Of a stretch of 64,000 nt of DNA, positions 42,940 to 51,187 are shown piece after piece. Made by a program: the position numbers and the translations under genes. The stretch's first letter is position 1; each line of letters opens with the position of its first letter. The stretch comes from an uncultured Bacillota bacterium (GTDB lineage Bacteria > Bacillota_I > Bacilli_A > RFN20 > CAG-288): contig CASDOO010000027.1 of the NCBI GenBank assembly GCA_949282275.1, positions 37,791 to 101,790 on the forward strand, in the 5' to 3' direction. Below the pieces are notes generated by a model. It saw nothing but the letters and a program-made list of their open reading frames with translations, ran no database searches and was not told where the DNA came from.

Positions 42940-43281
42940 ATGGAAAAGGAAATCGGATTCGACGAATATCAGAAGGAAGCCTATCGCCTCATCTCCGAGG
43001 CGGGAAAGAAGAACCTTGTCCTCAACGGCGTCCTGGGCCTTGCCGGGGAAAGCGGCGAATGCGCCGACCTTGTCAAGAAGCACCTCTTCCAGGGACACGA
43101 CCTGAAGAAGGAGGAACTCGTCAAGGAGCTTGGCGACGTCCTATGGTACATCGCCGAGACGGCAAGCGGCTTGGGCGTCCCGCTTTCGGAGGTGGCCAAA
43201 ACCAATCTCGAGAAGCTCCACAAACGCTTCGGCGGGAATGCCTTCTCCGCCGAGAAGAGCCGCAACAGGAGCGAGGAGTAG
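42940..43281 (+). CDS. MazG-like nucleotide pyrophosphohydrolase
   Basis: 113 residues, all-alpha NTP-PPase. GLAGESGECADLVKKH (about 33-48) and KELGDVLWYIAETA (about 64-77) give the ExxE and ExxD metal-binding motifs of the MazG superfamily. The single-domain size fits the iMazG/RS21-C6-like group that removes non-canonical dNTPs. AAGGAGAG is directly upstream. Co-transcribed with the Nudix gene. Confidence 0.85.
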   Translation: MEKEIGFDEYQKEAYRLISEAGKKNLVLNGVLGLAGESGECADLVKKHLFQGHDLKKEELVKELGDVLWYIAETASGLGVPLSEVAKTNLEKLHKRFGGNAFSAEKSRNRSEE

Positions 43282-43401
43282 GGCATCGGCAAAAGGGAAA
43301 TCGGGAAGGACGATCGTTTTCATTAACCTTTTCTTTGCACTTTGCCATCGAATTTCAAGGCAGATTTCCGTGTTTTGTGCCTTTTTGAAAGCCTGCGTGA
43401 A

Positions 43402-43430
43402 TTGATTTGACACCATCTTTCTGCTAGAAT
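43402..43430 (+). promoter_or_regulatory. Promoter of the asp23-DAK2 operon
   Basis: TTGATT (43402-43407), a 17-nt spacer and TAGAAT (43425-43430) with an extended TG-C before it. The preceding 43282-43401 holds nothing recognisable. Confidence 0.65.
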
Positions 43431-43451
43431 CCCATTGCCGAGGCTTTTCAC

Positions 43452-43802
43452 ATGAACATTGGAAAAACGAATCAGTTCGGAAAGATCGAAATATCCCTCG
43501 ATGCCATTGCCAACATCGCCGGTGACCAGGCGACCCTTGTCTATGGCGTCGTCGGCCTTGTCAACAAGAAGGCCTTCCTCAATCCCCTTGGCCAGTTCCT
43601 CCAAAGAGAGGACTATGCCGATGGCGTCTCCGTCAAGAAGGTCAAGGACGGATACGAGGTCTCCCTTTACCTTGTCGTCAGCAAGGACGTCAAGATCAGC
43701 GAGGTGACGACGGAGGTCCAGAAGCAGGTCCACTATGCCCTCGACAGGCAGTTTGGCATGCGCTTCAAGGCCGTCAACGTCTTCATCCAGGCAGTCAAGT
43801 AG
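43452..43802 (+). CDS. Asp23/Gls24 family protein (YloU-like)
   Basis: 116 residues matching the Asp23/Gls24 family, with the start MNIGKTNQFGKIEISLDAI and a C-terminal end VNVFIQAVK. In Bacillota a YloU-type member lies directly before the DAK2-domain gene, as here (gap 28 nt). The pairing is conserved and linked to fatty-acid kinase or envelope stress functions. ATG 43452 has GAGG upstream. Confidence 0.88.
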   Translation: MNIGKTNQFGKIEISLDAIANIAGDQATLVYGVVGLVNKKAFLNPLGQFLQREDYADGVSVKKVKDGYEVSLYLVVSKDVKISEVTTEVQKQVHYALDRQFGMRFKAVNVFIQAVK

Positions 43803-43830
43803 TCGTTCATGAATCAGAGGATTACCAACA

Positions 43831-45597
43831 ATGATCAAAATAGACGGCGTTATTCTCAAGCAGATGATCCTCTCGGGCGCCAACAACCTCTATAATTCCT
43901 ATCCCGAGATCGACAACCTCAACGTCTTCCCCGTTCCCGATGGCGATACCGGAACGAACATGAACCTGACGATGCAGTCGGGCGTCAAGGAGATCGCCAA
44001 CAAGAACGATCTCTCGATCCATCAGGTCGCCAAGGACTTCGCGCGCGGCCTTCTCATGGGCGCCAGGGGGAATTCCGGCGTCATCCTCTCCCAGATCTTC
44101 CGCGGTTTCGCCGAAGGCCTTGCCGGCAAGGACGAGGTCGATGCGATTGGCCTTGCCAATGCCTTCCTCTCCGCCAAGAACGTTGCCTACAAGGCGGTCA
44201 TGCGTCCCGTCGAGGGAACGATCCTGACGGTCATCCGCGAAGCCAGCCAGGCCCTTTATGACAGGGCCGAGAAGAACATGCCGATCGACGAATGCCTGGA
44301 CATCGTCCTGGACGAGGCCAACAAGTCCCTCCAGAGAACGCCGGAGCTTCTTCCGGTCCTGAAGGAGGTCGGCGTTGTCGACTCCGGCGGCGCCGGACTT
44401 TGCAAGGTCATCGAAGGCTTTGCCAAGGCCCTCCACAACGAGATCGTCGAGAAGAGCATGCCTTCCGTCACCGAGACGTCCAGCTATTCGACGGGAAAGC
44501 CCTCCTCCGCCCAGGCGGAAGTCGGCAACGTCCAGTCGAAGTTCGAGCACAAGGAATTCGGCTACTGCACCCAGTTCCTCATGCAGGTTCCCGAGAAGCT
44601 TCCCCGCGACAAGAAGGCCTTCAACGAGAAGCGTTTCAAGGCGGTCTTGGAAGCCCACGGCAATTCCATCGTCTGCGTCTGCGACGGGGATCTCGTCAAG
44701 GTCCACATCCATACCCTCAAGCCCGGAAACATCCTGACCTATGCCCAGCAGTTCGGCGAGTTCAAGATGATCAAGATCGACAACATGACCGAGCAGCACG
44801 AGGAGCTGATGTTCGAGGACAAGGAAATGAAGGAAGAGGCCGGCGTCCAGGAGGATGCCTCCGAGCACAAGATCGCCGTCACGACCTCCGCCCCGGATTT
44901 CTCCAAGAAGGAAGAGGAACCGGCCGAATGGAAGGAATACGCCCTCATCTCCGTTGCCGTCGGTTCGGGCATCGAACGGCTCTTCCGCGACCTTTCCGTG
45001 GACTACATCGTCTCCGGCGGCCAGACCATGAATCCCTCTACGGCGGATTTCGTCGAGGCCATCAAGAAGGTCCATGCCAAGAACGTCTTCATCTTCCCCA
45101 ACAACGGCAACATCCTCATGGCGGCAAGCCAGGCCGGCGAATTGATGAAGGAAGAGTGCAACGTCCGCGTCATCCCGACGAAGACCATCCCCGAGGGCCT
45201 TGTCGCCTGCATGGTCTACAATCCGGCTTCCACGCTCGAGGAGAACGTCGAATCGATGACGGAGAACGTCTCCGCCGTCAAGTCCGGCGAGATTACCTAT
45301 GCCATCAAGGACACGACCATCGATGGCGTGACGGTCGCCAAGGACCACTTCATGGGCATCACCGGCAAGAAGATCGTCTGCTGCCACAAGCACAAGATCA
45401 ACACGCTTCTGGACATGCTCGAGAAGATGGTGGACGAGGACAGCCAGATCATCACCATCCTGACTGGCGAAGACGTCACCAAGGAGGAGCTCGAGAAGCT
45501 GACAAAGGAGGTCCAGTCGCGCTATTCCAGCCGCTGCGACATCTCTATCGAGGAAGGAAAGCAGCCTGTCTATTCCTTCTTCGTCTCCGTCGAATAG
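43831..45597 (+). CDS. DAK2/DegV-type fatty acid kinase subunit (FakA/YloV-like)
   Basis: 588 residues. The N-terminal DAK2 domain (about 1-205) has the ATP/Mg motif VPDGDTGTNM (about 36-45) and GARGNSGVILSQ. The middle and C-terminal regions (about 230-588) are the FakA-type extension with DegV-like C-terminal fold (YIVSGGQTMNPS, IFPNNGNILM, AKDHFMGI). FakA phosphorylates fatty acids presented by FakB (DegV) proteins for phospholipid synthesis. No fakB is in the window. Follows the asp23 gene as usual in Bacillota. Confidence 0.9.
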   Translation: MIKIDGVILKQMILSGANNLYNSYPEIDNLNVFPVPDGDTGTNMNLTMQSGVKEIANKNDLSIHQVAKDFARGLLMGARGNSGVILSQIFRGFAEGLAGKDEVDAIGLANAFLSAKNVAYKAVMRPVEGTILTVIREASQALYDRAEKNMPIDECLDIVLDEANKSLQRTPELLPVLKEVGVVDSGGAGLCKVIEGFAKALHNEIVEKSMPSVTETSSYSTGKPSSAQAEVGNVQSKFEHKEFGYCTQFLMQVPEKLPRDKKAFNEKRFKAVLEAHGNSIVCVCDGDLVKVHIHTLKPGNILTYAQQFGEFKMIKIDNMTEQHEELMFEDKEMKEEAGVQEDASEHKIAVTTSAPDFSKKEEEPAEWKEYALISVAVGSGIERLFRDLSVDYIVSGGQTMNPSTADFVEAIKKVHAKNVFIFPNNGNILMAASQAGELMKEECNVRVIPTKTIPEGLVACMVYNPASTLEENVESMTENVSAVKSGEITYAIKDTTIDGVTVAKDHFMGITGKKIVCCHKHKINTLLDMLEKMVDEDSQIITILTGEDVTKEELEKLTKEVQSRYSSRCDISIEEGKQPVYSFFVSVE

Positions 45598-45615
45598 TTT
45601 TCCGAACGTACAAGG

Positions 45616-45642
45616 CCGTCCTCCGGGACGGCTTTTTCCATG
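45616..45642 (+). terminator. Terminator after the DAK2 gene
   Basis: A GCCGTCC/GGGACGGC stem with a TCC loop is followed by TTTTT. Confidence 0.88.
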
Positions 45643-45679
45643 GGCGCAAAACGAGAAGGTTCGATGAAACCTCTTTCAT

Positions 45680-45747
45680 CGTGAGATAATCCTTTGAAAA
45701 CGCGAAGGATGGACTATAATGACTTTGTAATCTCTCACGGTATGAGA
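45680..45747 (+). promoter_or_regulatory. MarR operon promoter with TCTCA-CGGTA-TGAGA operator
   Basis: TTTGAA (45693-45698), a 16-nt spacer and TATAAT (45715-45720). A perfect 5-bp inverted repeat, TCTCA-n5-TGAGA (45733-45747), lies just after the -10 at the expected transcription start. A related half-site in reverse orientation (CGTGAGA, 45680-45686) lies upstream of the -35. Two sites bracketing the promoter suggest autorepression by the MarR protein. Confidence 0.6.
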
Positions 45748-45758
45748 CAAGGAGGCGT

Positions 45759-46229
45759 ATGGAACAGGAAAAGATTCAAAAGTATGCGACGATGCTGATT
45801 CACGTCGTCACCCAGATGGCCAGGCTTCCCGATGATCGGCAGTCGCTGGGCTATGGAAAGGGCCAGCGCGTCATTCTCTTCCTCTTGGAGCATGATCCAA
45901 GCGGCATTCCCTCGGGAGAACTCTCACAGAGGCTCCACGTCGGGACGGGCCGTATCGGCAATGCCCTCAAGGAGCTGGAGAGGAAAGGCTACATCTATCG
46001 GAAGAACGATGAGAAGGACAAAAGAAAGGTCCTTGTCTATCCGACCGAGAAGGGCCTTCTCTTCGCCAGGGATCGGAAACGGGATTTCTACAAGACGATC
46101 GAGAATGCCGCCATGGCCGTCGGCGAGGAACGCTTCGAGGACTTCCTGAAGACCTATCTGGAAATCATGGACGCCCAGAACGCGGCATTCGGAAAGGAGA
46201 GGAAATGTTCAAGCTCTACGCACGATTGA
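45759..46229 (+). CDS. MarR-family transcriptional regulator
   Basis: 156 residues. The winged helix is visible: PSGIPSGELSQRLHVGTGRI with ALKELERKGYI (about 47-80) and the wing KNDEKDKRKVLVYPTEKG. AAGGAGG precedes the ATG at 45759. It overlaps the first exporter gene by 25 nt, a classical arrangement in which a MarR repressor controls a downstream multidrug ABC pump and itself. Confidence 0.92.
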   Translation: MEQEKIQKYATMLIHVVTQMARLPDDRQSLGYGKGQRVILFLLEHDPSGIPSGELSQRLHVGTGRIGNALKELERKGYIYRKNDEKDKRKVLVYPTEKGLLFARDRKRDFYKTIENAAMAVGEERFEDFLKTYLEIMDAQNAAFGKERKCSSSTHD

Positions 46230-48184
46230 GGAAAAGGGATTGGGTGCTTGTCGCCATCATCGTCGGGCTGACCGTCCTTCAGGTCTACTGCACGATGCTC
46301 ATGGTCGACTACATCAGCGACATCATCCAGTCCATCACCTATCTCAACTATCACAACAGCTATAGCGCCTTTGCTTCCATCTTCCAGGGCATGGCAGACC
46401 AGCAGCCGACACTGGCAGCGCCGATCGAGGCGTTCCTTGGCCAGCTTTCCGCCTACAAGAGCGGGTCAGACGGCATCGACTGGACCGGGCTGCTTGCCGA
46501 GAATTCCCCTTTCATGGCCTTCCTTGCCCTGATCGGGACCGTCTCTCCGGAAAGCCAGGCGACGTTCGAGGCGATTGCTGATGCCTCCACGACTGCCATT
46601 TGGTTCAATGGTGGCATGATGGTCCTTGTCGCGACCTGCCTTGCGGCGTGCCAGATCGTCATCGAGGTAATGGCAAGCTACATCACGTCCCACTTCGCCA
46701 CGGACATAAGGACCCACGTCAACGCGAAGATCGCCTCCTTCTCCCTTGCCGAAATCAACAAGTTCTCCACGGCCTCCCTCATCACCCGTTCGACAAACGA
46801 CATCCAGCAGGTCTCCATGGCGACTTTGATGATGCTGAGGATGATCTTCGCCGCCCCCGTCACGGCCATCTGGGCCATCTGCAAGATTCAATCCGTCTCC
46901 TACCAGCTCACCCTTGCCACGGCCATTGCCATCGTCCTTCTTGTCATCGCCCTTGTCGTCATCATGGGCCTTGTCCTTCCGCAGTTCAAGATCATGCAGA
47001 AGCGTATCGACAGGATCAATTCCCTCACACAGGAAAACCTCACCGGCATCCGTGTCGTGCGTGCCTTCAATGCCGAGAAGTATCAGGAAGACAAGTTCCA
47101 GAAGGCCAATGTCGAACTGACGAAGACGCAGCTTTTCACCGGCCGCATCCTCAACCTCATGTCGCCGGCGATGATGATCATCATGAACGGCCTCACCCTT
47201 GCCGTCTATTGGATCGGGGCCACGCTGATGCAGAATGGCGATACCGGGATGACCTATGCGACCGTTTCCGCCTTCTCCTCCCTGGCGACGCAGATCGTCA
47301 TGTCCTTCATGATGCTCTTGATGATGTTCATCCTCTGGCCGAGAGCCTCCGTTTCCGCCAAGCGTATCAACGAGGTCCTCGAGACGAAGAACAGCATCGT
47401 CGATCCGGAAGTCGAGAAGGAAACGACGGAGGTCGGCACGGTCGAGTTCTGCGATGTCTCCTTCTGCTATCCCGATGCGGATGCCGATATCCTCGAGCAC
47501 ATTTCCTTCAAGGCCAAGAAAGGCGATACCGTGGCCTTCATCGGCTCGACGGGATCCGGAAAATCGACGCTTGTCAACCTCGTGACCCGACTTTACGATT
47601 GTACGAGGGGCGAGATCCTCGTCGATGGCGTCAACGTCAAGAACCTCAAGCAGGAGACACTCCGCAGGAAGATCGGCTTCGTTCCCCAGAAGGGTGTCCT
47701 CTTCTCCGGGACAATCCGCAGCAACGTCGGCTTCGGCTGTCCGGAGGGCGAGCTTGACGATGCGGAATGCGACCGGGCATTGGACATCGCCTGTGCCCGC
47801 GAGTTCGTCGACAAGATGGACGGGAAGGAGGATGCGCCGATAAGCCAGGGCGGCACGAATGTCTCCGGCGGACAAAGGCAGAGGCTCTGCATTGCCAGGG
47901 CCGTTGCCATCCATCCGGAAATCTATGTCTTCGACGATTCCTTCTCTGCCCTGGACTTCAAGACCGACCGCACCGTCCGCGACAATCTCGCCCGTCAGGA
48001 AAAGGACGCGACGAAGCTGATCGTCGCCCAGCGTATCGGCACGATCATGGACGCGGACCTTATCCTCGTCCTTCAGGAAGGAAAGGTCGTCGGGCAGGGT
48101 ACGCATAAGGAGCTTCTTGAGAACTGTTCCGTCTATCGGGACATTGCCCTCAGCCAGCTTTCGAAGGAGGAACTTGGCCTATGA
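46205..48184 (+). CDS. Heterodimeric multidrug ABC exporter, degenerate-site subunit
   Basis: 659 residues: six membrane helices, with an inserted loop of about 100 residues between helices 1 and 2 (about 45-140), then an ATPase. Walker A GSTGSGKST, signature VSGGQ, and a Walker B ending FDDSFSALD, where Ser replaces the catalytic Glu. This DDS variant is the mark of the non-catalytic half of LmrCD/BmrCD-type exporters. The partner follows with an ATGA overlap. Start ATG 46205 inside marR, with AAAGGAG upstream. Confidence 0.88.
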   Translation: MFKLYARLRKRDWVLVAIIVGLTVLQVYCTMLMVDYISDIIQSITYLNYHNSYSAFASIFQGMADQQPTLAAPIEAFLGQLSAYKSGSDGIDWTGLLAENSPFMAFLALIGTVSPESQATFEAIADASTTAIWFNGGMMVLVATCLAACQIVIEVMASYITSHFATDIRTHVNAKIASFSLAEINKFSTASLITRSTNDIQQVSMATLMMLRMIFAAPVTAIWAICKIQSVSYQLTLATAIAIVLLVIALVVIMGLVLPQFKIMQKRIDRINSLTQENLTGIRVVRAFNAEKYQEDKFQKANVELTKTQLFTGRILNLMSPAMMIIMNGLTLAVYWIGATLMQNGDTGMTYATVSAFSSLATQIVMSFMMLLMMFILWPRASVSAKRINEVLETKNSIVDPEVEKETTEVGTVEFCDVSFCYPDADADILEHISFKAKKGDTVAFIGSTGSGKSTLVNLVTRLYDCTRGEILVDGVNVKNLKQETLRRKIGFVPQKGVLFSGTIRSNVGFGCPEGELDDAECDRALDIACAREFVDKMDGKEDAPISQGGTNVSGGQRQRLCIARAVAIHPEIYVFDDSFSALDFKTDRTVRDNLARQEKDATKLIVAQRIGTIMDADLILVLQEGKVVGQGTHKELLENCSVYRDIALSQLSKEELGL

Positions 48185-49989
48185 GAAAGAATCCAGCACA
48201 GGGTGCGCCCCAGCTTGAAAAGGGCGATTTCACCGCTTCCTTCAAGAAGCTCGGCAAGGATGCCGGAAAGTACCTCATTCCGATTGGCATCGCCGCCCTC
48301 CTTCTTATCGTCGGCGTCGTCCTCCAGATCCTTGCCCCGAGCTATCTTTCCGACTTCACCAACGAGATCGCCAACAACTATCTCTCGCAGACGATCGACA
48401 TGGAGAAGCTTCTCCACATCGGCATCATCCTTGTCGTCTTCTACCTTGTCGTCGCCTTGACCACCTATGGCGCCAACTACATCCTCACCACGGCGACCAA
48501 CCTCTATGCGATGAAGCTGAGAAAGGACATCACCGAGAAGATCAACAAGGTTCCTCTCTCCTACTTCGATGGCCATCAGCACGGTGACATCCTCTCCACG
48601 CTCACCAACGACGTCGACCAGATTGGCCAGTCCCTCCAGTCCAGCATCGGCATGGTCGTCCAATCCCTCTTCATGCTCGTTGGCGTCCTCATCGCGATGT
48701 TCTGCACGTCCTGGCAGATGGCCCTGACCGCCCTTATCTCCCTCCCCTTCATGATCGTCTTCGTCATCATCGTCACGAAGTTCGCCATGCCGCAGTTCAA
48801 GAACCGCCAGGATTCCCTTGCCGACGTCAACTCCGTCGTCGAGGAAGCCTACAACGGCCAGCTCATCATCAAGTGCTTCAATGCCCAGGAGAAGACCAAC
48901 GCCGCCTTCGAGAAGGAAAACGGGAAGCTGCAGTCGGCCATGTTCAAGGCCCAGTGCTTCGGCGGTCTCTTCCAGCCGCTCATGACCTTCATCTCCTACT
49001 TCGCCTATGCGGCCGTCTATCTTGTCGGCGGCCTCTTGATGGATGCCGGGGCGGGCGTCACCTTCGGCACGATCACGGCCTTCACCGTCTATGTCTCCCT
49101 CTTCCAGTCGCCGCTTAGCCAGCTTGCCCAGGCCATGAATACCCTGCAGATGGCTGCCGCCAGCTCCAAGCGCGTCTTCGACTTCCTCGGCCAGGACGAG
49201 CTTGTCTCGGAAGAAGGGAAGAAGTTCGTCTTCCGCGACGAGAACGGAAAGGAGAACGTCCGCGGCGAGGTCGAATTCCGCCATGTCAGCTTCTCCTATG
49301 ACGACACGCGCGAGATCATCCACGACTTCTCGGCCAAGGTCGAGCCGGGCATGAAGGTCGCCATCGTCGGACCGACCGGCGCCGGAAAGACGACCATGGT
49401 CAACCTCCTCATGCGCTTCTACGAGGTCAACAGCGGCGATATCCTCATCGACGGCGTTTCCGTCAAGGACATGCCCCGCGAGGAAATCCACGACATCTTC
49501 GGCATGGTCCTTCAGGATACGTGGATGTTCGAGGGGACCGTCCGCGAGAACCTCGTCTACAACACCGAAGGCATTTCCGACGAGAAAGTCTACGATGCCC
49601 TCCATGAGGCTTCCATGCGGCATTACGTCCGCACGCTCCCAGGTGGCCTGGATCATGTGATCGAGGATGCCAGCACCATCGCCGGCGGACAGAAGCAGCT
49701 CTTCACCATTGCCAGGGCGATGATCAAGAACGCGCCGCTTCTTATCCTCGACGAGGCGACCAGCAACGTCGACACGCGAACCGAGGAGAAGATCCAGGAA
49801 GCGATGGACAAGCTGACCGAAGGAAGGACAAGCTTCGTCATCGCCCATCGTCTCAGTACCATCAAGAACGCCAACCTCATCCTTGTCATGAAGGACGGAA
49901 ACATCATCGAGCAGGGGACGCACGACTCGCTGATGGCGCAAAACGGCTTCTACGCCTCCCTCTACAATTCGCAGTTCGCCTTCGAGTAA
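48181..49989 (+). CDS. Heterodimeric multidrug ABC exporter, catalytic subunit
   Basis: 602 residues: N-terminal elbow, six helices (about 30-330), then an ATPase with Walker A GPTGAGKTT, LILDEATSNVDTR with the catalytic Glu, and the H-loop IAHRLST. Its signature reads IAGGQ rather than LSGGQ. Because each composite site uses one subunit's Walker motifs and the other's signature, the DDS/IAGGQ halves form the degenerate site and the canonical halves the active one. ATG 48181 overlaps the upstream stop by 4 nt. Confidence 0.9.
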   Translation: MRKNPAQGAPQLEKGDFTASFKKLGKDAGKYLIPIGIAALLLIVGVVLQILAPSYLSDFTNEIANNYLSQTIDMEKLLHIGIILVVFYLVVALTTYGANYILTTATNLYAMKLRKDITEKINKVPLSYFDGHQHGDILSTLTNDVDQIGQSLQSSIGMVVQSLFMLVGVLIAMFCTSWQMALTALISLPFMIVFVIIVTKFAMPQFKNRQDSLADVNSVVEEAYNGQLIIKCFNAQEKTNAAFEKENGKLQSAMFKAQCFGGLFQPLMTFISYFAYAAVYLVGGLLMDAGAGVTFGTITAFTVYVSLFQSPLSQLAQAMNTLQMAAASSKRVFDFLGQDELVSEEGKKFVFRDENGKENVRGEVEFRHVSFSYDDTREIIHDFSAKVEPGMKVAIVGPTGAGKTTMVNLLMRFYEVNSGDILIDGVSVKDMPREEIHDIFGMVLQDTWMFEGTVRENLVYNTEGISDEKVYDALHEASMRHYVRTLPGGLDHVIEDASTIAGGQKQLFTIARAMIKNAPLLILDEATSNVDTRTEEKIQEAMDKLTEGRTSFVIAHRLSTIKNANLILVMKDGNIIEQGTHDSLMAQNGFYASLYNSQFAFE

Positions 49990-50024
49990 AGGAAGTCTCT
50001 CGGCTCGGAATCACGAGACATATA

Positions 50025-50056
50025 GGAACGGCAGGACGATTGTGCCGTTCCTTTTC
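50025..50056 (+). terminator. Terminator after the exporter operon
   Basis: A 9-bp stem GGAACGGCA (50025-50033) with TGCCGTTCC (50043-50051) is followed by TTTT. Confidence 0.85.
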
Positions 50057-50133
50057 GTTTGCCGGAAAAGGAAATGCCTGTCCTGCTCCTTTCGGGTCCG
50101 TCACGAATTGTTCTTTTCTTTCCCCTTCCGCTC

Positions 50134-50150
50134 TGCTAGGATAATCAGAC
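50134..50150 (+). promoter_or_regulatory. Extended -10 promoter of the ribonuclease-like lipoprotein
   Basis: TG-C-TAGGAT (50134-50142) ends 8 nt before the ATG at 50151. If it is the promoter the mRNA is leaderless. AGGA within the box could alternatively serve as a weak Shine-Dalgarno for a longer transcript. Confidence 0.5.
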
Positions 50151-51119
50151 ATGAAAAGAAAAAAGAACATTGTCCTGCTTCTTCCTCTGCTTCTTCTGGC
50201 TTCCTGCACGAACGGCAAGGGAAGCTTTATCTCGACGTCCTCATCAAGTCATGAGACAACGACTTCCTCCGGCAACGGGACGACTTCCGAGATGGCCTGC
50301 CCGATCGACGAGGACCCTTATGCCGATATCGACACGGATGCGGAAAGAGAGGCCTTCTACGAGGACTACGCGCCCGCCGTCTGCTATCACGACAGCTACT
50401 ATCGAAGTCTCCATTCACTGATGAGCGGCAGCATCGAAAGCCAGGGCCAGGAACCGACCCTGAGTCCGGAAAGGCCGATGGCAAATGGCCTCTATGTCCG
50501 CAACACTAGCTCTTACTATGAGGACGAGGGCAAGACCTATTGCGTCCTGGACAGCAACGGAAACGTCGCCTTTGAGATCTACGAGGGCGGTGCCTACGTG
50601 ACCTTGGAAGAGGTCGCGGCCTATGTCTACGCCTTCCACGACATTCCGGCAAACTATACCTCCGGGAAGAATCCCGATCCTGAAAGGTCGCCCTGGGGCG
50701 AATATCTCCGGGCGAACAACAGCCGCTTCTCCGGGGACACGAGTCGATATCCCTACGAGCCCGAGCTTCCGGGAATCCTCGATGGCGACTACGTCTATTA
50801 CGAGATCGACATCGGAACGACCGGAACGGACTGCGATCCCAGCTACGAGATCGCTCCCTACAACGATGGCAAACGGATTGTCCGCGGGGCAGCAAGGATC
50901 GTCTATACCCGTTCCCTTCGGAGCAATAGGCCGATCGAGGATCCCAATGACGGATACGTCTTCTATACCTACAACCACTACAACGACTTCCAGGAATATC
51001 TCAACTACGCAGGCGGATGGGGAGAGATGTTCGGAAACATCACCGGTGGCGGGACCTTGTCCTCCAAGGTCGACTACAATCCCACGCCCTACGTCGAGAC
51101 GGCTAGAGAGGACTTCTGA
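50151..51119 (+). CDS. Barnase-like guanyl-specific ribonuclease lipoprotein
   Basis: 322 residues. Lipobox LASC (Cys19), Ser/Thr linker, an acidic Tyr-rich region (50-150), then a domain (about 153-285) that follows barnase/RNase Sa motif by motif. VAAYVYAFHDIPANYTSGK matches the barnase first helix and K27 region, and DYVYYEIDI supplies the general-base Glu218. VRGAARIVY carries Arg245 and Arg249, and YTYNHYNDF has the general-acid His276. All catalytic residues of the N1/T1 (barnase) family appear present. It is secreted and membrane-tethered, so self-RNA is safe; no barstar-like inhibitor gene is nearby. Flanked by terminators: single gene. Confidence 0.75.
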   Translation: MKRKKNIVLLLPLLLLASCTNGKGSFISTSSSSHETTTSSGNGTTSEMACPIDEDPYADIDTDAEREAFYEDYAPAVCYHDSYYRSLHSLMSGSIESQGQEPTLSPERPMANGLYVRNTSSYYEDEGKTYCVLDSNGNVAFEIYEGGAYVTLEEVAAYVYAFHDIPANYTSGKNPDPERSPWGEYLRANNSRFSGDTSRYPYEPELPGILDGDYVYYEIDIGTTGTDCDPSYEIAPYNDGKRIVRGAARIVYTRSLRSNRPIEDPNDGYVFYTYNHYNDFQEYLNYAGGWGEMFGNITGGGTLSSKVDYNPTPYVETAREDF

Positions 51120-51127
51120 AATCCAAG

Positions 51128-51178
51128 GAAAAAGCCGCTAGGGCAGGACAAAGCGTCCTCCCTTGGCGGCTTTTCTTC
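51128..51178. terminator. Bidirectional terminator
   Basis: A long stem (GCCGC...AGGAC with GTCCT...GCGGC, 51133-51170) is flanked by AAAAA and TTTT. It ends the lipoprotein gene rightward and the FtsX-type gene leftward. Confidence 0.85.
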
Positions 51179-51187
51179 TATCCAGTC

